The notes under the pieces were generated by a model. That model did not search any database. It worked only from the letters and a program-made list of their open reading frames with translations, and was not told the origin of the DNA. From the NCBI GenBank assembly GCA_037976565.1, contig CP137679.1:24716761-24780760 (forward strand): 64,000 nucleotides of DNA, written 5' to 3'. This document shows positions 1 through 11,576 of the stretch, one piece after another. Both the position numbers and the translations under genes were made by a program. Position 1 is the first letter of the stretch. Every line of letters starts with the position of its first letter. Source of the stretch: Mesocentrotus franciscanus (Eukaryota > Echinodermata > Echinoidea > Camarodonta > Strongylocentrotidae).

Positions 1-177
1 GGACACTCTAGATATACACATCTGATGTGTGGAAGATCGGGGCCAGTGTGGAAGCCTGAAGACATTTACCATTAGGTCATTTGTAGACCAATATTTTTTA
101 TCTTTCATTTTACCATGTGGGAAAAGTTAATTACCAGTATCTTAGTTCTTATACCATTTATGTTTTATCCATTTTAG

Positions 178-3100
178 TTTTGATACCCATGATGCATCGG
201 CCTGTGCAGTCAGGACGGCTTCTCGACACCAAGCAGGTCCTCGGAGAGCATCTGTTTGCCAAGGTGTCTGAATTGTATGATGGGAAGACTGATCGCATCA
301 CGGGGATGCTTCTGGAAGCCGAGAATGATGATGTGATGAGGATGTTAGAGGATGCTACGTTTCTCAGAAGAAGGATAGAAGGCGCTCTTCGGGTGATACA
401 AGAGTAGGTATTGTGGTCTAGTTTGCTCTGTGTGTGATGTGATATTAGGGACTTTTATATTTGCATGACGAGAACGTGGATGCCTTAAAAGGATGTCACA
501 TTGCCTTAAAAGGATGTCCACGTAGCAGTCCACGTTGTCGTCGTGCAAATCTAAAAGTCCCTGATGATTCATGTAGTAGAGCTAGCTTCAGCATAGAATG
601 TCCTTTGCCAAATAGAATATGAAGAAAGAAAGACAGAAATAGATAAATAAATAGACCATAAATGAAAAAAATGAAAAAAAATGTATCTCTTGCTCCCTGC
701 TTTTCTGTAAAAAGAAAATGGGGAGCCTTTTTTATGTTTGTTGTCAAAATGAACGCCTAAGACAATTTCCGAGATAACTGGTTAGGCTATTTTTTCAAGA
801 ATCCCCCAGACTTGTGTAATTGGGCATTGGCAATACATTTTTGGCTTTTATGGGCTAGATGCCACAGAAAGTAAGGCCTAAATGCAGATGATCATTTTAT
901 TTTTTCTATAAAATAAAGAGGATAAATGAAGCAGACAGCTTAAAAATTGTTGCAGAAACACAGAAGTAATCTTTCTAAATTATGGAAGATTATTAATGAT
1001 GTACTTGGCAAAAAAAGAAGAAAAGATATTACTAGTTACTTTATGAAAGATGATATTAAAATAACTGACGACCAAATCATCGTTGAGGAATTTAATTCAT
1101 TTTTTTCCAATATTGCTACTAAGATTAAATCTAATATTGTTAAAACTTCTACTGATCATTTTTCTTCTTATCTTTCAAACCATTGCCATAACTCCATATT
1201 TTTGAGCCCTACAAATGAAACTGAAATTATTAAAGTTGTTAAACAGCTAAAATCAAGTAAAAGTGCGGGATTTGATGGTATTAGCCAGTCAGTGATCAAA
1301 CAAGTTATACATTTTATTACTAAGCCTCTTGTACATATAATGAATCTTTCACTTTCTTCTGGTAAATTTCCTAAAGACATGAAAATTGGTAAGATTATTC
1401 CGGTATTTAAAAAAGGAGATCCTCATATATTTTCAAATTACAGACCAATAACATTACTCCCCTGTTTTTCTAAAGTCTTAGAAAAGTTGATGTACAACAG
1501 ACTTATAAGTCATATTAATAAAAATAATCTGTTAAATAATTCTCAATATGGATTTAGATCAAATTCCTCCTGTGATCATGCACTTATTGATCTTCATGAT
1601 CATGTCCTTAATAATATGAATAATAACTTACACTCACTTGGTATATTTCTAGACTTGAGTAAGGCGTTTGATGTAATTAATCACAATATTTTACTTTCTA
1701 AGTTAGCTGATTTTGGTATACGTGGTATTGCATTTAATTGGTTTAAGGATTATCTATCTGACCGTTTTCATTATACTGTTCATAATAATGTTATTTCTCA
1801 TCATGAGAGGGTCGGGTGTGGAGTCCCCCAGGGCTCAACACTGGGCCCGCTCCTTTTTTTAATTTATATAAATGATCTATGTCATGTTTCCTCATTTTTC
1901 CATTTTGTCCTCTTTGCAGACGACACTAATTTAGTTGCTTCTCATAATGATTTTGATATTCTTGTAAATAAGACAAATGAGGAATTAATTAAGATTATAA
2001 ATTGGTTTCATGCTAATGAATTGGTGATAAATTATGATAAAACTAATGTTATGTATTTCTGTAAAGAACATATAAGACATGATATTTCTGATGTAAGATT
2101 ATTTATGAATCAGATCCCTTTAAGTTGTTCCCAAACAATAAAATTTCTTGGAGTAACCTTAGACGACGAACTATCTCTCAATAACCATCGTTCCACTATA
2201 ACTAGCAAGATCTCAAAAACTGTAGGAATTCTTTGTAAACTTCGTGATTTTTTGCCACAAAAGGAAATGTTTATGCTTTATAATTGTCTAGCCTTACCTT
2301 TATATCTTCAATATTGTAATATTATTTGGGCGAATGTTGGAACAACGAAATTGGAACCGTTACACAAATTACAAAAGAAAATTTTGAGAATATGCACAAA
2401 TTCTTCCTTTAGATCACATTCGCGACCATTATTCTTCCGTTTAAAAACCCTAAATATATATGATATACATAAATTTCAAATATCATTAGTAATGTTTCGT
2501 ACAATCCATAATATTATTCCTTGCAATGTTTCCCAAATGTTCACCATAAATAGATCGGTCCATAATCACAGTACTCGCTCAAGTAATAAATTTCATTATC
2601 CCAAAGTTAAAACACAGATTTTACTTAACTCATTAAGACACAGTGGTCCACGCGTGTGGAATAATCTTTCAGAGGAATTAAAGAGTTCAACAAATATAAC
2701 TTCATTTAAAGCAAAGTTGAAAAGGGTATTTATTGATGATTATTCAAATTAATTTTTTTCCATTAAATGTAAAATTACCATTACCCCCCACCCTCCCTGT
2801 ATGATTGCTGGTGTTTGTCGGTGTAGTGTGTTACTGATTAATCTGCATAATTTTGTATTTTGTTATTGCTATTGTTTATACCATGTATTTTTCCCTTTAC
2901 TGGGAACTACTCCATACAAGTTTTTATAAACTTTTTTGTAGTTTCCGTTTTTTCTCTTACTATGTATATTTTGCCATTTTTGCATATATTATATTATTGT
3001 TTTTATGCTTGAGAAGAATTAATAAATTGAACTGAACTGAACTGAACTGAAAAATGGGAGCAGGACAAGTCAAGGGCGCTAAATAAGGATTTTTGACAAT

Positions 3101-6100
3101 TTTAATTTATTTTTATTTGTCTTCCCACTTCTAATTGGAGTGAATATAAGAACATGTGAAAACTTCAGTGATTGTCAACTTGCCATTGCAATTGATGCAT
3201 TTATTGGGGGTTGACAGAAAAAATTAACCCCTCTACTCCTGAATTTCAAAATGGGCTTAATACAGCGGCTATCCAGTTCCCATAAGCAATGGGTTAACCC
3301 AAATTGTTGCAGACAGGAAGATGACAAAGAAAATTCAGTTCAATATTAAGTTTTTCTGTACATTTATGCGCTTTTCCCCCCCATATTGCTTTAAAATAAC
3401 CAGAAGCAATTTTTGAATTTCAAAAACACAATGTAGACATTCAACTCCTTCATGTTCAATAGACCGGTTTACTCAATGTATGATTTCAATTTATACAGTT
3501 TCTCTCCCTGAACCCTAGCTCCCAGCCATTTCATTCACCTGCTATGAATAATGGCATATCTATGGATGGGATCCACTTTGCCTACATTAATTGTTGCTAT
3601 GTCAGTGAAGCCTCTGGCAAGCTTTTTAGTTACCAAGAGGAACTTAAATTACAAAAAAAGTATGCATGAAATGAGTAAGGGGTCTATTGGAAATGTTAAA
3701 GTGTACCAATCACAAAAACAAGATTTCCTCTTGATGTACATGTAAGGGGTTCCATGTGGCTATACTGTATTCAAAATATGAGCTTCAGTTATTACTTCTA
3801 CAAAGAAATATTGCATTTTATATTCACTTTCAGTGAACAGTAAAACTAGTTAATGCATACATATGCACTCATATAGAATAGGGCTAGCACGGAACCCAAG
3901 TCAGACTTTGGTTCTGTGCTAGCCCTGTAGGCCTACCCGGGGTTTAATGTTATTCTCTATTTTCGTTATACTCCTTAACCGTTTACCTATAGAATACCAG
4001 GTACAGTTCTTTTAGATTCATTTTATACATTCTAGCTATACACAAATCATTTTTTTCAGGTGATTGGTACACTTTAAGTAATTGATGCATAATATGTTAT
4101 ATTAGCTGTCTGATTTGTATGAGGAAATACTATTGAATAGTTCATATTTATTTTACACAGGGAAGATAAATCGGCCAGTGGAAAGGAACAAATTGGTGAA
4201 GAACTCTATACACATGTATCCAAGATAGAGCCTATTCAGTGCGCAAAGATAACAGGTGAGCTTATATTTACTCAATTATTCATAAACACCATCCCCTAAA
4301 TCACTCGAGGAACTATCCATATGTGGATGTGCCAATTTCACCCGCTATGGACTTCTGAAGGTTTGTCCAGATATATACCACCGCTAAAAATAGCCACGTT
4401 TAAATGAATGCCAACTGCAGACAACAAATATCCTACACATATATATTCACTGAGCTTTGTGTTTTAAAGTACAAGTCCACTCCAAAAATAACTTACTTTC
4501 AATAGAAGCAGATAAATCAGACAAACCGATCAACAAAAGTTTGAGCAAAATCGGATAACTAATAAGAAAGTTATGAATTTTTGAAAAAGTATGTAAAACT
4601 ATGGAACAATGGAAATCACTACACAAATTGCCAATTTAGTTATCAGTTTGTGACGTCATGTCCTCACTATTTATCAATTTGAAAACTTGATTTCCCCATG
4701 CCTTAGCCCAGGTTATATGATTTGTATCATATTGCGTGCATGACATTTCACAAAATCTTTTATGAACTTTGAAGAATTGATACTATTTTCTGAATATTGT
4801 ATATTCATAATTATTGATTTTTATATAAACAGTTAATCAAAATTCACATTTTTGTCTCGCCTGCGTAGCAAAAAGCGAGACATAGGCGCCGCTTTTCCGG
4901 TGGCGGCGGCGGCGACGGCGGCGGCGGCGTCAACATCAAAACTTAACCTAAGGTTAAGTTTTTGAATTGTTAATATAATTTTGAAAGTATAAGGTCCTAT
5001 TAAATGAAACTTAAACTAAAGGGTTATCAAGTATCCCCAATCATGTGAGGAAAATTTCAGGTCACAAAGTCAAGGTCAAAGGTCATTTCAGGTCAACAAA
5101 CTTAGACTATGTTGTGGCATCATCATCAAAAACTTAACCTGAGGTTAAGTTTTTGAATTTGTAATATAATTTTGAAAGTATAAGTTCTTATTCAATGAAA
5201 CTTAGACTAAAGGGTTATCAAGTATCCCCAATCATGTGAGTAGAATTTCAGCCCACTAGGTCAAGGTCAAAGGTCATTTCAGGTCAACAAACTTAACTAT
5301 GTTGTGGCATCAGGCTAAGATTTTTGTAATTGTTATCATAATTTTGAAAGTATACATTCCTATTCCATGAAACTTGAACATAAGGGTTATCAAGTATCAC
5401 CAATCATGTTATTAGTCTTTTAGGTGACAAAGTAAAGGTCAAATGTCATTTCAGGTCTGGAAACTTAGACTTTGTTGTGGCATCAACATCAAGATTTTGA
5501 AATTTTAGCATAATTTCAAAAGTGTTTGTTCAAATTCCATGAAACTTGTACCCAAGGGCTATCAAGTATCACAAATCATGTGACACAAATTCCAGGTCAC
5601 AAAGTCAAGGTCAAAGGTCATTTTAGGTCAGTAGACTTGGATTATGTTCTCAAAATTTAATATGAGAATTAATAAATAAATTGTTGTTATTTGTTCATAT
5701 TTCATGAAAGTAAATATTCAAATCATTCGAGTACTTTCCCATGAATATTCTAATAGTAATTTTAGTATTCGATCCCAGGCCTAGTATGTACATGATCAGT
5801 TACAGCTAGGTGACAATATTGATGTTTGGATAATATATATTGGAGTATATCTCATAATAATGTTCTCATTATGCTAATGAGACGTGATGTGATGTAGATG
5901 GGCTCTACCTTCCAATTGTTTTTACACAAAGTGCTGAAAAATCCTCTTTTCTTAAAAAGTTTATTAGATAACTTTATTTGTAAATTACTGACAAGCATTG
6001 AAACATTTATAGTCTTACCCATACACTAAATCTCATTATATTGTATTCTTATGATACAGTAGATAATTACTCTGATGATTCATAATCAATATTCACTTCA

Positions 6101-9100
6101 AAATGCTTATTATATTCAGAGGATTTCATTTTCGGGGGTCTGCAAATGGGCCACCCTGCCTATAAAAATAATGTCCCAACCTCAATTTTTCATCATATCG
6201 AATTGCGTAATGCCGAATTGCGTAATGCAGGCGAGACCGCCGAGAGCGTTTCACTTGTTCATGATTTAACTGGAAAAAATTACTCTATATTAGTGCATCC
6301 CCACAAAAACATATTACTATCAATCTGACTTGGATGCTGGTGTGAAGAAATAATATTCTTAGGGGGAAAATAGGAATTTTATATTATCAATATAAAGAAA
6401 ATAATTAGTGGATAGTGAGGACATGACGTCACAGACTCATGAGTGAGTTGCCAATTTGTCTAGTGATTTTCAAAGTTTTTCATGTCATCAAAAATTCATA
6501 ACTTTCTTATTAGTTATCCAATTTTGCTCAAACTTTTTTTGATTGGTTTGTCTGATTTTTCTGCTTCTATTGAAAGTAAGTTATTTTTGGAGTGGACTTG
6601 CCCTTTAAGATACAGAAATGTGAAGAGAGCAAACAAAGTATATTCATGAATTTCCTCCGTGACTTTGGCAGTGATTATTCTAAAATGCACAAAGTGGGAC
6701 TTCTCCATGTGCAAAATAATCTGTGGATATTTGGAGACACTTGCACCATGTGCTTACTACGTACTGGTATATTACTGAAGCCTAGAAAAGTAATGAGAAG
6801 GCGTTGTAGTCTTTGTGGATAAGTCACTGGACTGTGAAGCACATGGTACAGGGTTTGACTCCTTACCACAATACTACTGTCCTTGGCAAGACATTAAAGG
6901 GCAATCCAACCCTTGTATTAAGTTGATTTGTATGAAAGCAGACAAATAACAGAAACAGAATGGAAAAAGTTTGAAATGAATCTGACCAATAGTAAGGAAA
7001 GTTATGAATGTTTGAAATGTGAGATCACTAAGTCTATGCGAATCTCAAATTGGTAGTTTGGTCAGTGGATTGTGACGTAGGACGAGGACTACTCTCCCAT
7101 TTGCCGTGTACAAAAATATCATTAATTTCTGTTTTTCTCCCTAAGTTCCTTCTCCCTTGGGGCACTACTCTAATATATTATAGCTAGCATATTATTATAG
7201 GTCCTCTAAAAAGAATAAACCCTCCTGAGCCATGAATTTTTGAAAAATTTAGATTTTAGTCATTTTATCTGTTGGAACAGATGGGAAAGTAGTCCGCACT
7301 ACATCACACTGACATTACCGCTTCAGCCAACTTGAAGTGCCTATACGTATATAGTGATTACAACTTTCAAAAATGCATAACTTTCTTATATTTAGTCATA
7401 TTTAATTGAAATTTTCATCAGTTTGCTTCTCTGATTTTTCTGCTTTCAGAGTAGTTGTCTATTTGGGTTGGATTTCCCTTTAATCTTCTTTTCCCACTCT
7501 CCACACAGTTGTAGTAAATGGATGCCTCGTAGGAAGAAATTTTTTGAAGTCTGATCATGGTAGCTCAGCTGAAGACAGAATAATATGATTGCAGGGTCCT
7601 CTTCAGCTGAAGACAGAATAATATGATTGCAGGGTCCTCTTCAGCTGAAGACAGAATAATATGATTGCAGGGTCCTCTTCAGCTGAAGACAGAATAATAT
7701 GATTGCATGGTCCTCTTCGGCTGAAGACAGAATAATATGATTGCAGGGTCCTCTTCAGCTGAAGACAGAATAATATGATTGCAGGGTCCTCTTCAGCTGA
7801 AGACAGAATAATATGATTGCAGGGTCCTCTTCAGCTGAAGACAGAATAATATGATTGCAGGGTCCTCTTCAGCTGAAGACAGAATAATATGATTGCAGGG
7901 TCCTCTTCAGCTGAAGACAGAATAATATGATTGCAGGGTCCTCTTCAGCTGAAGACAGAATAATATGATTGCAGGGTCCTCTTCAGCTGAAGACAGAATA
8001 ATATGATTGCAGGGTCCTCTTCAGCTGAAGACAGAATAATATGATTGCAGGGTCCTCTTCAGCTGAAGACAGAATAATATGATTGCAGGGTCCTCTTCAG
8101 CTGAAGACAGAATAATATGATTGCATGGTCCTCTTAAAGAAGAGTGTTGAAAACAAAGTTCAATGTTGGTCAGGCGATTGCACTTTTAAAGAAACTTTCT
8201 GGAAGCAATTGGGAAAGGTTTATTTTCTACCATATAAGAATTGATGTATGAAATGGTCAAAATGAAAAAAAATAATCGTGCTTGCTAAAAAAATCCAATG
8301 CACTCAAGCAGAAATATGATGCTACTACACACTCATGTGGAATAGAAATTTGGTCCAAACTTTTTAGCTAAAAGAATCCTTTTCAGGGGACATTTCTTAT
8401 ACATATTTTTCATATATATATAGTGCTTAAAGCACTTTACAAATATTATTGCCCTGGTCATCTACACTCACTGGGAAGTATTCCTATCATATGGTGGGAA
8501 TACAGAAAAAGGAGGAGAGAGAGAGAGCTCACAAATTATTTTCACCTTTACCAGAACTCGGCCTGATGAGGCTACCCTGGGTTCACCCAAAAGATACCTG
8601 CTTTACAGGGGCTTTTGGGGTAATATTCCTGTGACAAGACATCAATCTACATTTGCCACTCTCCACCCAGGTGTAGTAAATGTGTTCCTGGTGTGAATTT
8701 CTTGCTTTTAGTGACACAGGGCATCTATGCTAAAGCCAGGGTAATACTACTATGAAGGTGTCTTGAGCATCCCCTGGGATGGATACGTGCACAATATATA
8801 TGTAGCTATTATTAGTAATATAATTTGTATATAAATAATATCATTTCCAGGTATGCTTCTGGAGTTGGACGTAAAGGTGATCTGTCGATTGCTCTCATCA
8901 CCTTCAGAGCTCAGGCAAGCCGTCCAGAAATCGCTAAGCTCTCTCAAGGCCGATGGTAGTCGCAGAGAAGAAATGGGAGAGCATCTGTACGGGTTGGTGG
9001 CTAGTCGTTACACTGAGGAGTCTGCTGCCAAGATCACCGGTAGGTAGAGTTTTGCTTAGATTGGCAACTGTCTGTCTTGAGAGACAATGGTACAAACATA

Positions 9101-11551
9101 TGAAGTCAGTCTGGTTTGTAGTTTACGTGCATCTCCTGCTGTGGATGTACAGCCCTATTCTTGAAAGACACAACTTCTGGCAGACTGGCAGTAGGTGCAT
9201 GTGAAAGTTAGGCTTTGCCGTGATGGTGCTGACGTTTCATGTCTCTGTTTCTTTTGTCCTTCCATTTTTACACTCTCTTCCTATCGTTCCTTTGCACACC
9301 CATCTTAAAGAGAAGGTTAATTGATTTTATAAACTAACTTTATTGTCATTATTTAAAGGTGACAATTTGATTTGACAAGGTTATCAAAATTCAATGCTTG
9401 GAAACATTTGAAGTAATGATTATTATCAATTACAAAACACTTAAATACAGCCCCGGCATAGCACCTGAAATGCTCTCCGATCGCTGCTGAGATGTGTGAC
9501 GTCACATGTTGAACATGATTTGGACAAGCAGACGATGTCCCATGACATCTCACACATTTTCAGTGTTTGCTTCGTCATCTTCTCTTCAGTTATTTCTCTT
9601 ACTTCACTACCGTCAGGCTAAATGTTTAATCTATTGCCTCACTCTAAACCCCGCGCATGGTATTATTTTGATGAAAAATGCAGCGATAAAAAAATAAAGG
9701 AATCTTTCGCTTGTAAACAAAATAAGACGCCATTGTATTTTCAGCTGCATACACCGCGGTATGTTCGGCGTTTCAAGAGGGAACAAATGCGTCCATGCTA
9801 TCATTCCGGGGGGTTTTAAATTTGAAAGTGTGGTTTCTTTGATTGTTCATTAACCCCTATCCTGTGTATTTACAAACAAAAGAATTTAGTTATCAGAATC
9901 TGTTTTATATCCCTTTTTGAATGGTGTAAAATTCCATCACATTTATATACACTAATTTAAACTCATTATAATGTGAGAAATAATAGCATTGCAATTATGT
10001 TCATTCTTCATGGGATGTCGTCTGCTTGGGCAGGATTGGTTCATATTGTGACGGCATTAAAACATCGTTATTTTTCTGGCGAATCTCTCGCATATCCCAG
10101 ATGCTATGAAGGTGGTTTTATTTGTATTTTTATAAATCACCCGATATGTACTAGTTGATCTAAAACTTGTACGATGGCCATCTGTTAGCTTACCAGTTTC
10201 TAGTGATACGCTATTTGCCATATTCGGGATTTTCTTTGAACCCGCACTTTAACAACATGTCCCCATTTGTTACGATTTTCTAGCCAATGTAGTCTTGGGT
10301 AGCTTAGGTAGTCTAGAGAATTATGGTGGCTTATGATAAACACAGTTTAACAACAACAACAACAACATCAACAACAAAACATCTTGGCAGTATACTCCAG
10401 TTACCCAAGTTGGCAACAAACATCACATCTGGCTAATACCTCAGTCATACTAACAGGATCGAGCACAGGCTGACAATACGCTGAACAGAATATATTTTAC
10501 AAAATGGCCAAGATTCAGTGGTTTAGATTCAGTTCAGAGTCGGAGTGAAGGTTGATTGCACAATCCATAGCAGTTCAGAATCTCTATAGCTCTTCAGGAA
10601 TCATTTTGGAATCCTTAAATTGGCACCGATTTCCCTCTTTTTTAAGACCAATCAAACTGTATGTTTATTGAATCAATGAAAAAGTTACAGAGTGCAACAG
10701 AAAGTGACCACTTTATTAAAAAATAAAAGATTGAAATTCCACTCCACATTGGTAATTTATAGATTTTATTTTCAATTGAATTGTTCTTTTTCATAAATGG
10801 TAAGGTATGTACTGCAACACAAATTGACTTAAAATATCTGTGAATTATTGCTCTTCCACTGATGCATTATGTAATTTCTTGGCATTCTGGATAAAAATAT
10901 AGTGCTAAAAACATCACTTAAGCCTGTTGCACACACCACTACCGCAAGTTATGCCAATAGCTAATAGCTGACTCAGCGGTAGAGCAGTGATAATGTAACC
11001 GGGATATCCTAGGCTGGAATCCAAGTCGATGCACTTGTGCCCTTTGGTAAGGTATTAATCCTCATTACCAAGTCCAAGGGTAAAACCAACCAATCAACCA
11101 ATCACGGATTGTTCTTTTGATAGAATTAGGCCCCTACAGACAATGATGGCCAAGATGTCACTTAAAAGCTCTGTATGCACTCTTTATTTTGTGTAGAGTT
11201 GTACGTGAGTGGTCCATCACAAGATGATTTTCTGACAAATCCAAAAACTTACACTAGGCCATCACATCCTGCTTCAAGGGGTTATATGTCTGCGGCTAGA
11301 CATTGTGCCTGAACCTGTTCTGTGCATTTATATGCCTGATTATCCTTGAATCAGTTAATTTCTAATAGGCCGAAAAGGCAACACTAAACTGCTATGGGAG
11401 CATCCTTTTAATTTTGCTCTTATTATTTGATACAGGGATGCTGCTTGAGATGTCAGATACACAACTCCATCAGATGATGCAGGACAAGACACTCCTAGAA
11501 GAAAAGATAAGACTTGCAGAAGAAGCTCTCTCATGTCAACCACAAAGATGA
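178..11551 (+). CDS. Triple MLLE (PABC) domain protein, 3' exons only
   Basis: Four exons splice in frame: 178-403, 4161-4255, 8851-9039 and 11436-11551 (TGA at 11549). Phases agree (1, 2, 1, 1) and all junctions are GT-AG. They encode about 207 residues of a protein that begins upstream of the window. Three MLLE domains follow one another, each with the signature KITGMLLE or RITGMLLE. Domain 1 lies wholly in the first exon (core GEHLFAKV). Domains 2 (GEELYTHV) and 3 (GEHLYGLV) are each split by a phase-1 intron between the G and the M of that signature. In poly(A)-binding protein and UBR5 a single MLLE domain binds PAM2 peptides of translation and deadenylation factors, so a cytoplasmic mRNA-associated or ubiquitin-related role is likely. 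The short linker before domain 1 (HRPVQSGR) resembles a PABP linker. No RRM or HECT exon is visible, so the parent family is unresolved. The last exon is followed by two decayed copies of itself. Confidence 0.82.
447..562. mobile_element. Short palindromic MITE, family A, copy 1
   Basis: The ends are inverted repeats (agggacttttatatttgca and its complement at the right). The centre holds two direct copies of gccttaaaaggatgt. It sits in the first visible intron of the MLLE gene. A second member lies at 22331-22491. Confidence 0.7.
920..3050 (+). mobile_element. 5'-truncated non-LTR retrotransposon (jockey/CR1-like LINE)
   Basis: One long reverse transcriptase frame (947-2752) is followed by a T-rich 3' region and ends in four or five tandem actga units directly after aataaattga. 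Short tandem repeats in place of a poly(A) tail are typical of CR1/L2/jockey-related LINEs. No endonuclease domain precedes the RT, so the copy is 5'-truncated; the left edge (about 910-940) is an estimate and no target duplication was found. It lies in an intron of the MLLE gene in the same orientation. Confidence 0.85.
947..2752 (+). CDS. LINE reverse transcriptase, uninterrupted frame
   Basis: This 601-codon frame has the ordered motifs of a non-LTR reverse transcriptase: SAGFDGIS near residue 110, SNYRPITLLP near 165, the catalytic motif FLDLSKAFD near 233, GVPQGSTLGPLLF near 291 and the catalytic FADDTN near 323. After these come the thumb and the usual C-terminal region with LRHSGPRVWNNL near the end. 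The enzyme would copy its own RNA at a nicked target. It lacks the N-terminal apurinic endonuclease, so this copy cannot move by itself. Having no stop or frameshift over 1.8 kb suggests recent insertion. The exact clade cannot be settled by eye. Confidence 0.88.
   Translation: MLQKHRSNLSKLWKIINDVLGKKRRKDITSYFMKDDIKITDDQIIVEEFNSFFSNIATKIKSNIVKTSTDHFSSYLSNHCHNSIFLSPTNETEIIKVVKQLKSSKSAGFDGISQSVIKQVIHFITKPLVHIMNLSLSSGKFPKDMKIGKIIPVFKKGDPHIFSNYRPITLLPCFSKVLEKLMYNRLISHINKNNLLNNSQYGFRSNSSCDHALIDLHDHVLNNMNNNLHSLGIFLDLSKAFDVINHNILLSKLADFGIRGIAFNWFKDYLSDRFHYTVHNNVISHHERVGCGVPQGSTLGPLLFLIYINDLCHVSSFFHFVLFADDTNLVASHNDFDILVNKTNEELIKIINWFHANELVINYDKTNVMYFCKEHIRHDISDVRLFMNQIPLSCSQTIKFLGVTLDDELSLNNHRSTITSKISKTVGILCKLRDFLPQKEMFMLYNCLALPLYLQYCNIIWANVGTTKLEPLHKLQKKILRICTNSSFRSHSRPLFFRLKTLNIYDIHKFQISLVMFRTIHNIIPCNVSQMFTINRSVHNHSTRSSNKFHYPKVKTQILLNSLRHSGPRVWNNLSEELKSSTNITSFKAKLKRVFIDDYSN
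3051..4160 (+). other. Intron sequence, nothing coding recognised
   Basis: Unique-looking AT-rich intron of the MLLE gene between the LINE and the exon at 4161. The only structure noticed is the hairpin at 3880-3926. Confidence 0.6.
3880..3926. repeat. Hairpin, copy 1 (core ggaacccaagtcagact)
   Basis: agggctagcac and gtgctagccct pair around a core reading ggaacccaagtcagact. The same core sits in another hairpin at 22284-22322, so this is a small dispersed palindromic unit. Confidence 0.6.
4464..6608. mobile_element. 2.1 kb non-autonomous TTAA-flanked element with long inverted ends
   Basis: TTAA lies at both edges (4464-4467 and 6605-6608). Inside, the first roughly 220 bases (caagtccactccaaaaataa onward) reappear inverted at the right end, including an inner tgacgtcatgtcctcac block on both sides. 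A TTAA target duplication is typical of piggyBac and Kolobok superfamilies; the superfamily here is inferred from that alone. No transposase frame is present. The interior carries a degenerate tandem repeat. Confidence 0.75.
4853..5660. repeat. Degenerate tandem repeat, four units of 170-190 bp
   Basis: The block gggttatcaagtatc(c/a)ccaatcatgtg recurs at about 5021, 5212, 5383 and 5556, each followed by caaaggtcatttcaggt. It starts with a short hairpin (gtctcgcc ... gcgagac) and a GGC-rich tract at 4900-4929. It lies inside the 4464-6608 element. Confidence 0.75.
6785..6893 (+). mobile_element. Possible tRNA-derived SINE fragment
   Basis: gtggataagtcactggactg resembles a degenerate tRNA A-box region and gggtttgactcct a B-box, with about tRNA-like spacing. 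It ends where the MITE at 6894 begins. This is motif resemblance only. Confidence 0.35.
6894..7492. mobile_element. 0.6 kb TTAA MITE, copy 1
   Basis: The edges are ttaaagggcaatccaaccc and, inverted, ttaaagggaaatccaaccc (one mismatch in 19), with TTAA at both ends. Inner blocks such as gtgagatcactaag, caaattggtagtttggt and tgtgacgta recur in opposite orientation in the ZDHHC12 intron copy at 20679-21172. Confidence 0.8.
7566..8135. repeat. 38-bp minisatellite, exactly 15 units
   Basis: Unit anchors fall at 7566 plus multiples of 38 up to 8098, with no length change in 15 units. Each unit junction forms the 12-base palindrome cttcagctgaag (E-box cagctg at its centre). Only a few substitutions are seen (gcatgg for gcaggg in the fourth and last units, cggctg for cagctg once). 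It lies in an intron of the MLLE gene. Confidence 0.95.
8405..8690 (+). repeat. Dispersed repeat of the 'tatagtgcttaa' family, copy 1
   Basis: It begins tatagtgcttaaagcactttac and continues through gccctggtcatc to a gccactctccaccca block. The same series (tatagtgcttaa, gccctggtcatc, ctggggagcat-like, gagtggcaaat) is seen at 37421-37690 and in part at 47155 and 51840. The replication class is not identified. Confidence 0.55.
9340..10230. mobile_element. Old inverted-repeat element, edges uncertain
   Basis: The block caagcagacgatgtcccatg (about 9526-9545) reappears inverted near 10012-10036. Further out, catagcacctgaaatgctctc matches a diverged inverted stretch near 10085-10115, and a gacgtcaca block also pairs. 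Long diverged arms around about 450 bp indicate an old TIR element in an intron of the MLLE gene. The true ends were not fixed. Confidence 0.5.
10231..11435 (+). other. Intron sequence with a microsatellite and a SINE-like fragment
   Basis: An (aac)n run lies at about 10346-10378. At 10965-11070 a stretch containing gactcagcggtagagcagtg and ggctggaatcc looks like tRNA A and B boxes, followed by tttggtaaggtattaatcct, a string that recurs in similar form at 48340. Otherwise nothing is recognised. Confidence 0.4.
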
Positions 11552-11576
11552 CATGCCTTGGTACTCAATTCCACCA

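Noticed and set aside
1..100. A further upstream exon of the MLLE gene at the window start
   Set aside because: A frame reading GHSRYTHLMC runs to about 92, but no acceptor, donor or MLLE-like sequence supports it.
7566..8135. CRISPR array
   Set aside because: Units are contiguous with no unique spacers, and the DNA is clearly eukaryotic; it is a minisatellite.
10965..11070. Functional tRNA gene
   Set aside because: A- and B-box-like words are present, but no cloverleaf or terminator could be drawn; a SINE fragment is more likely.
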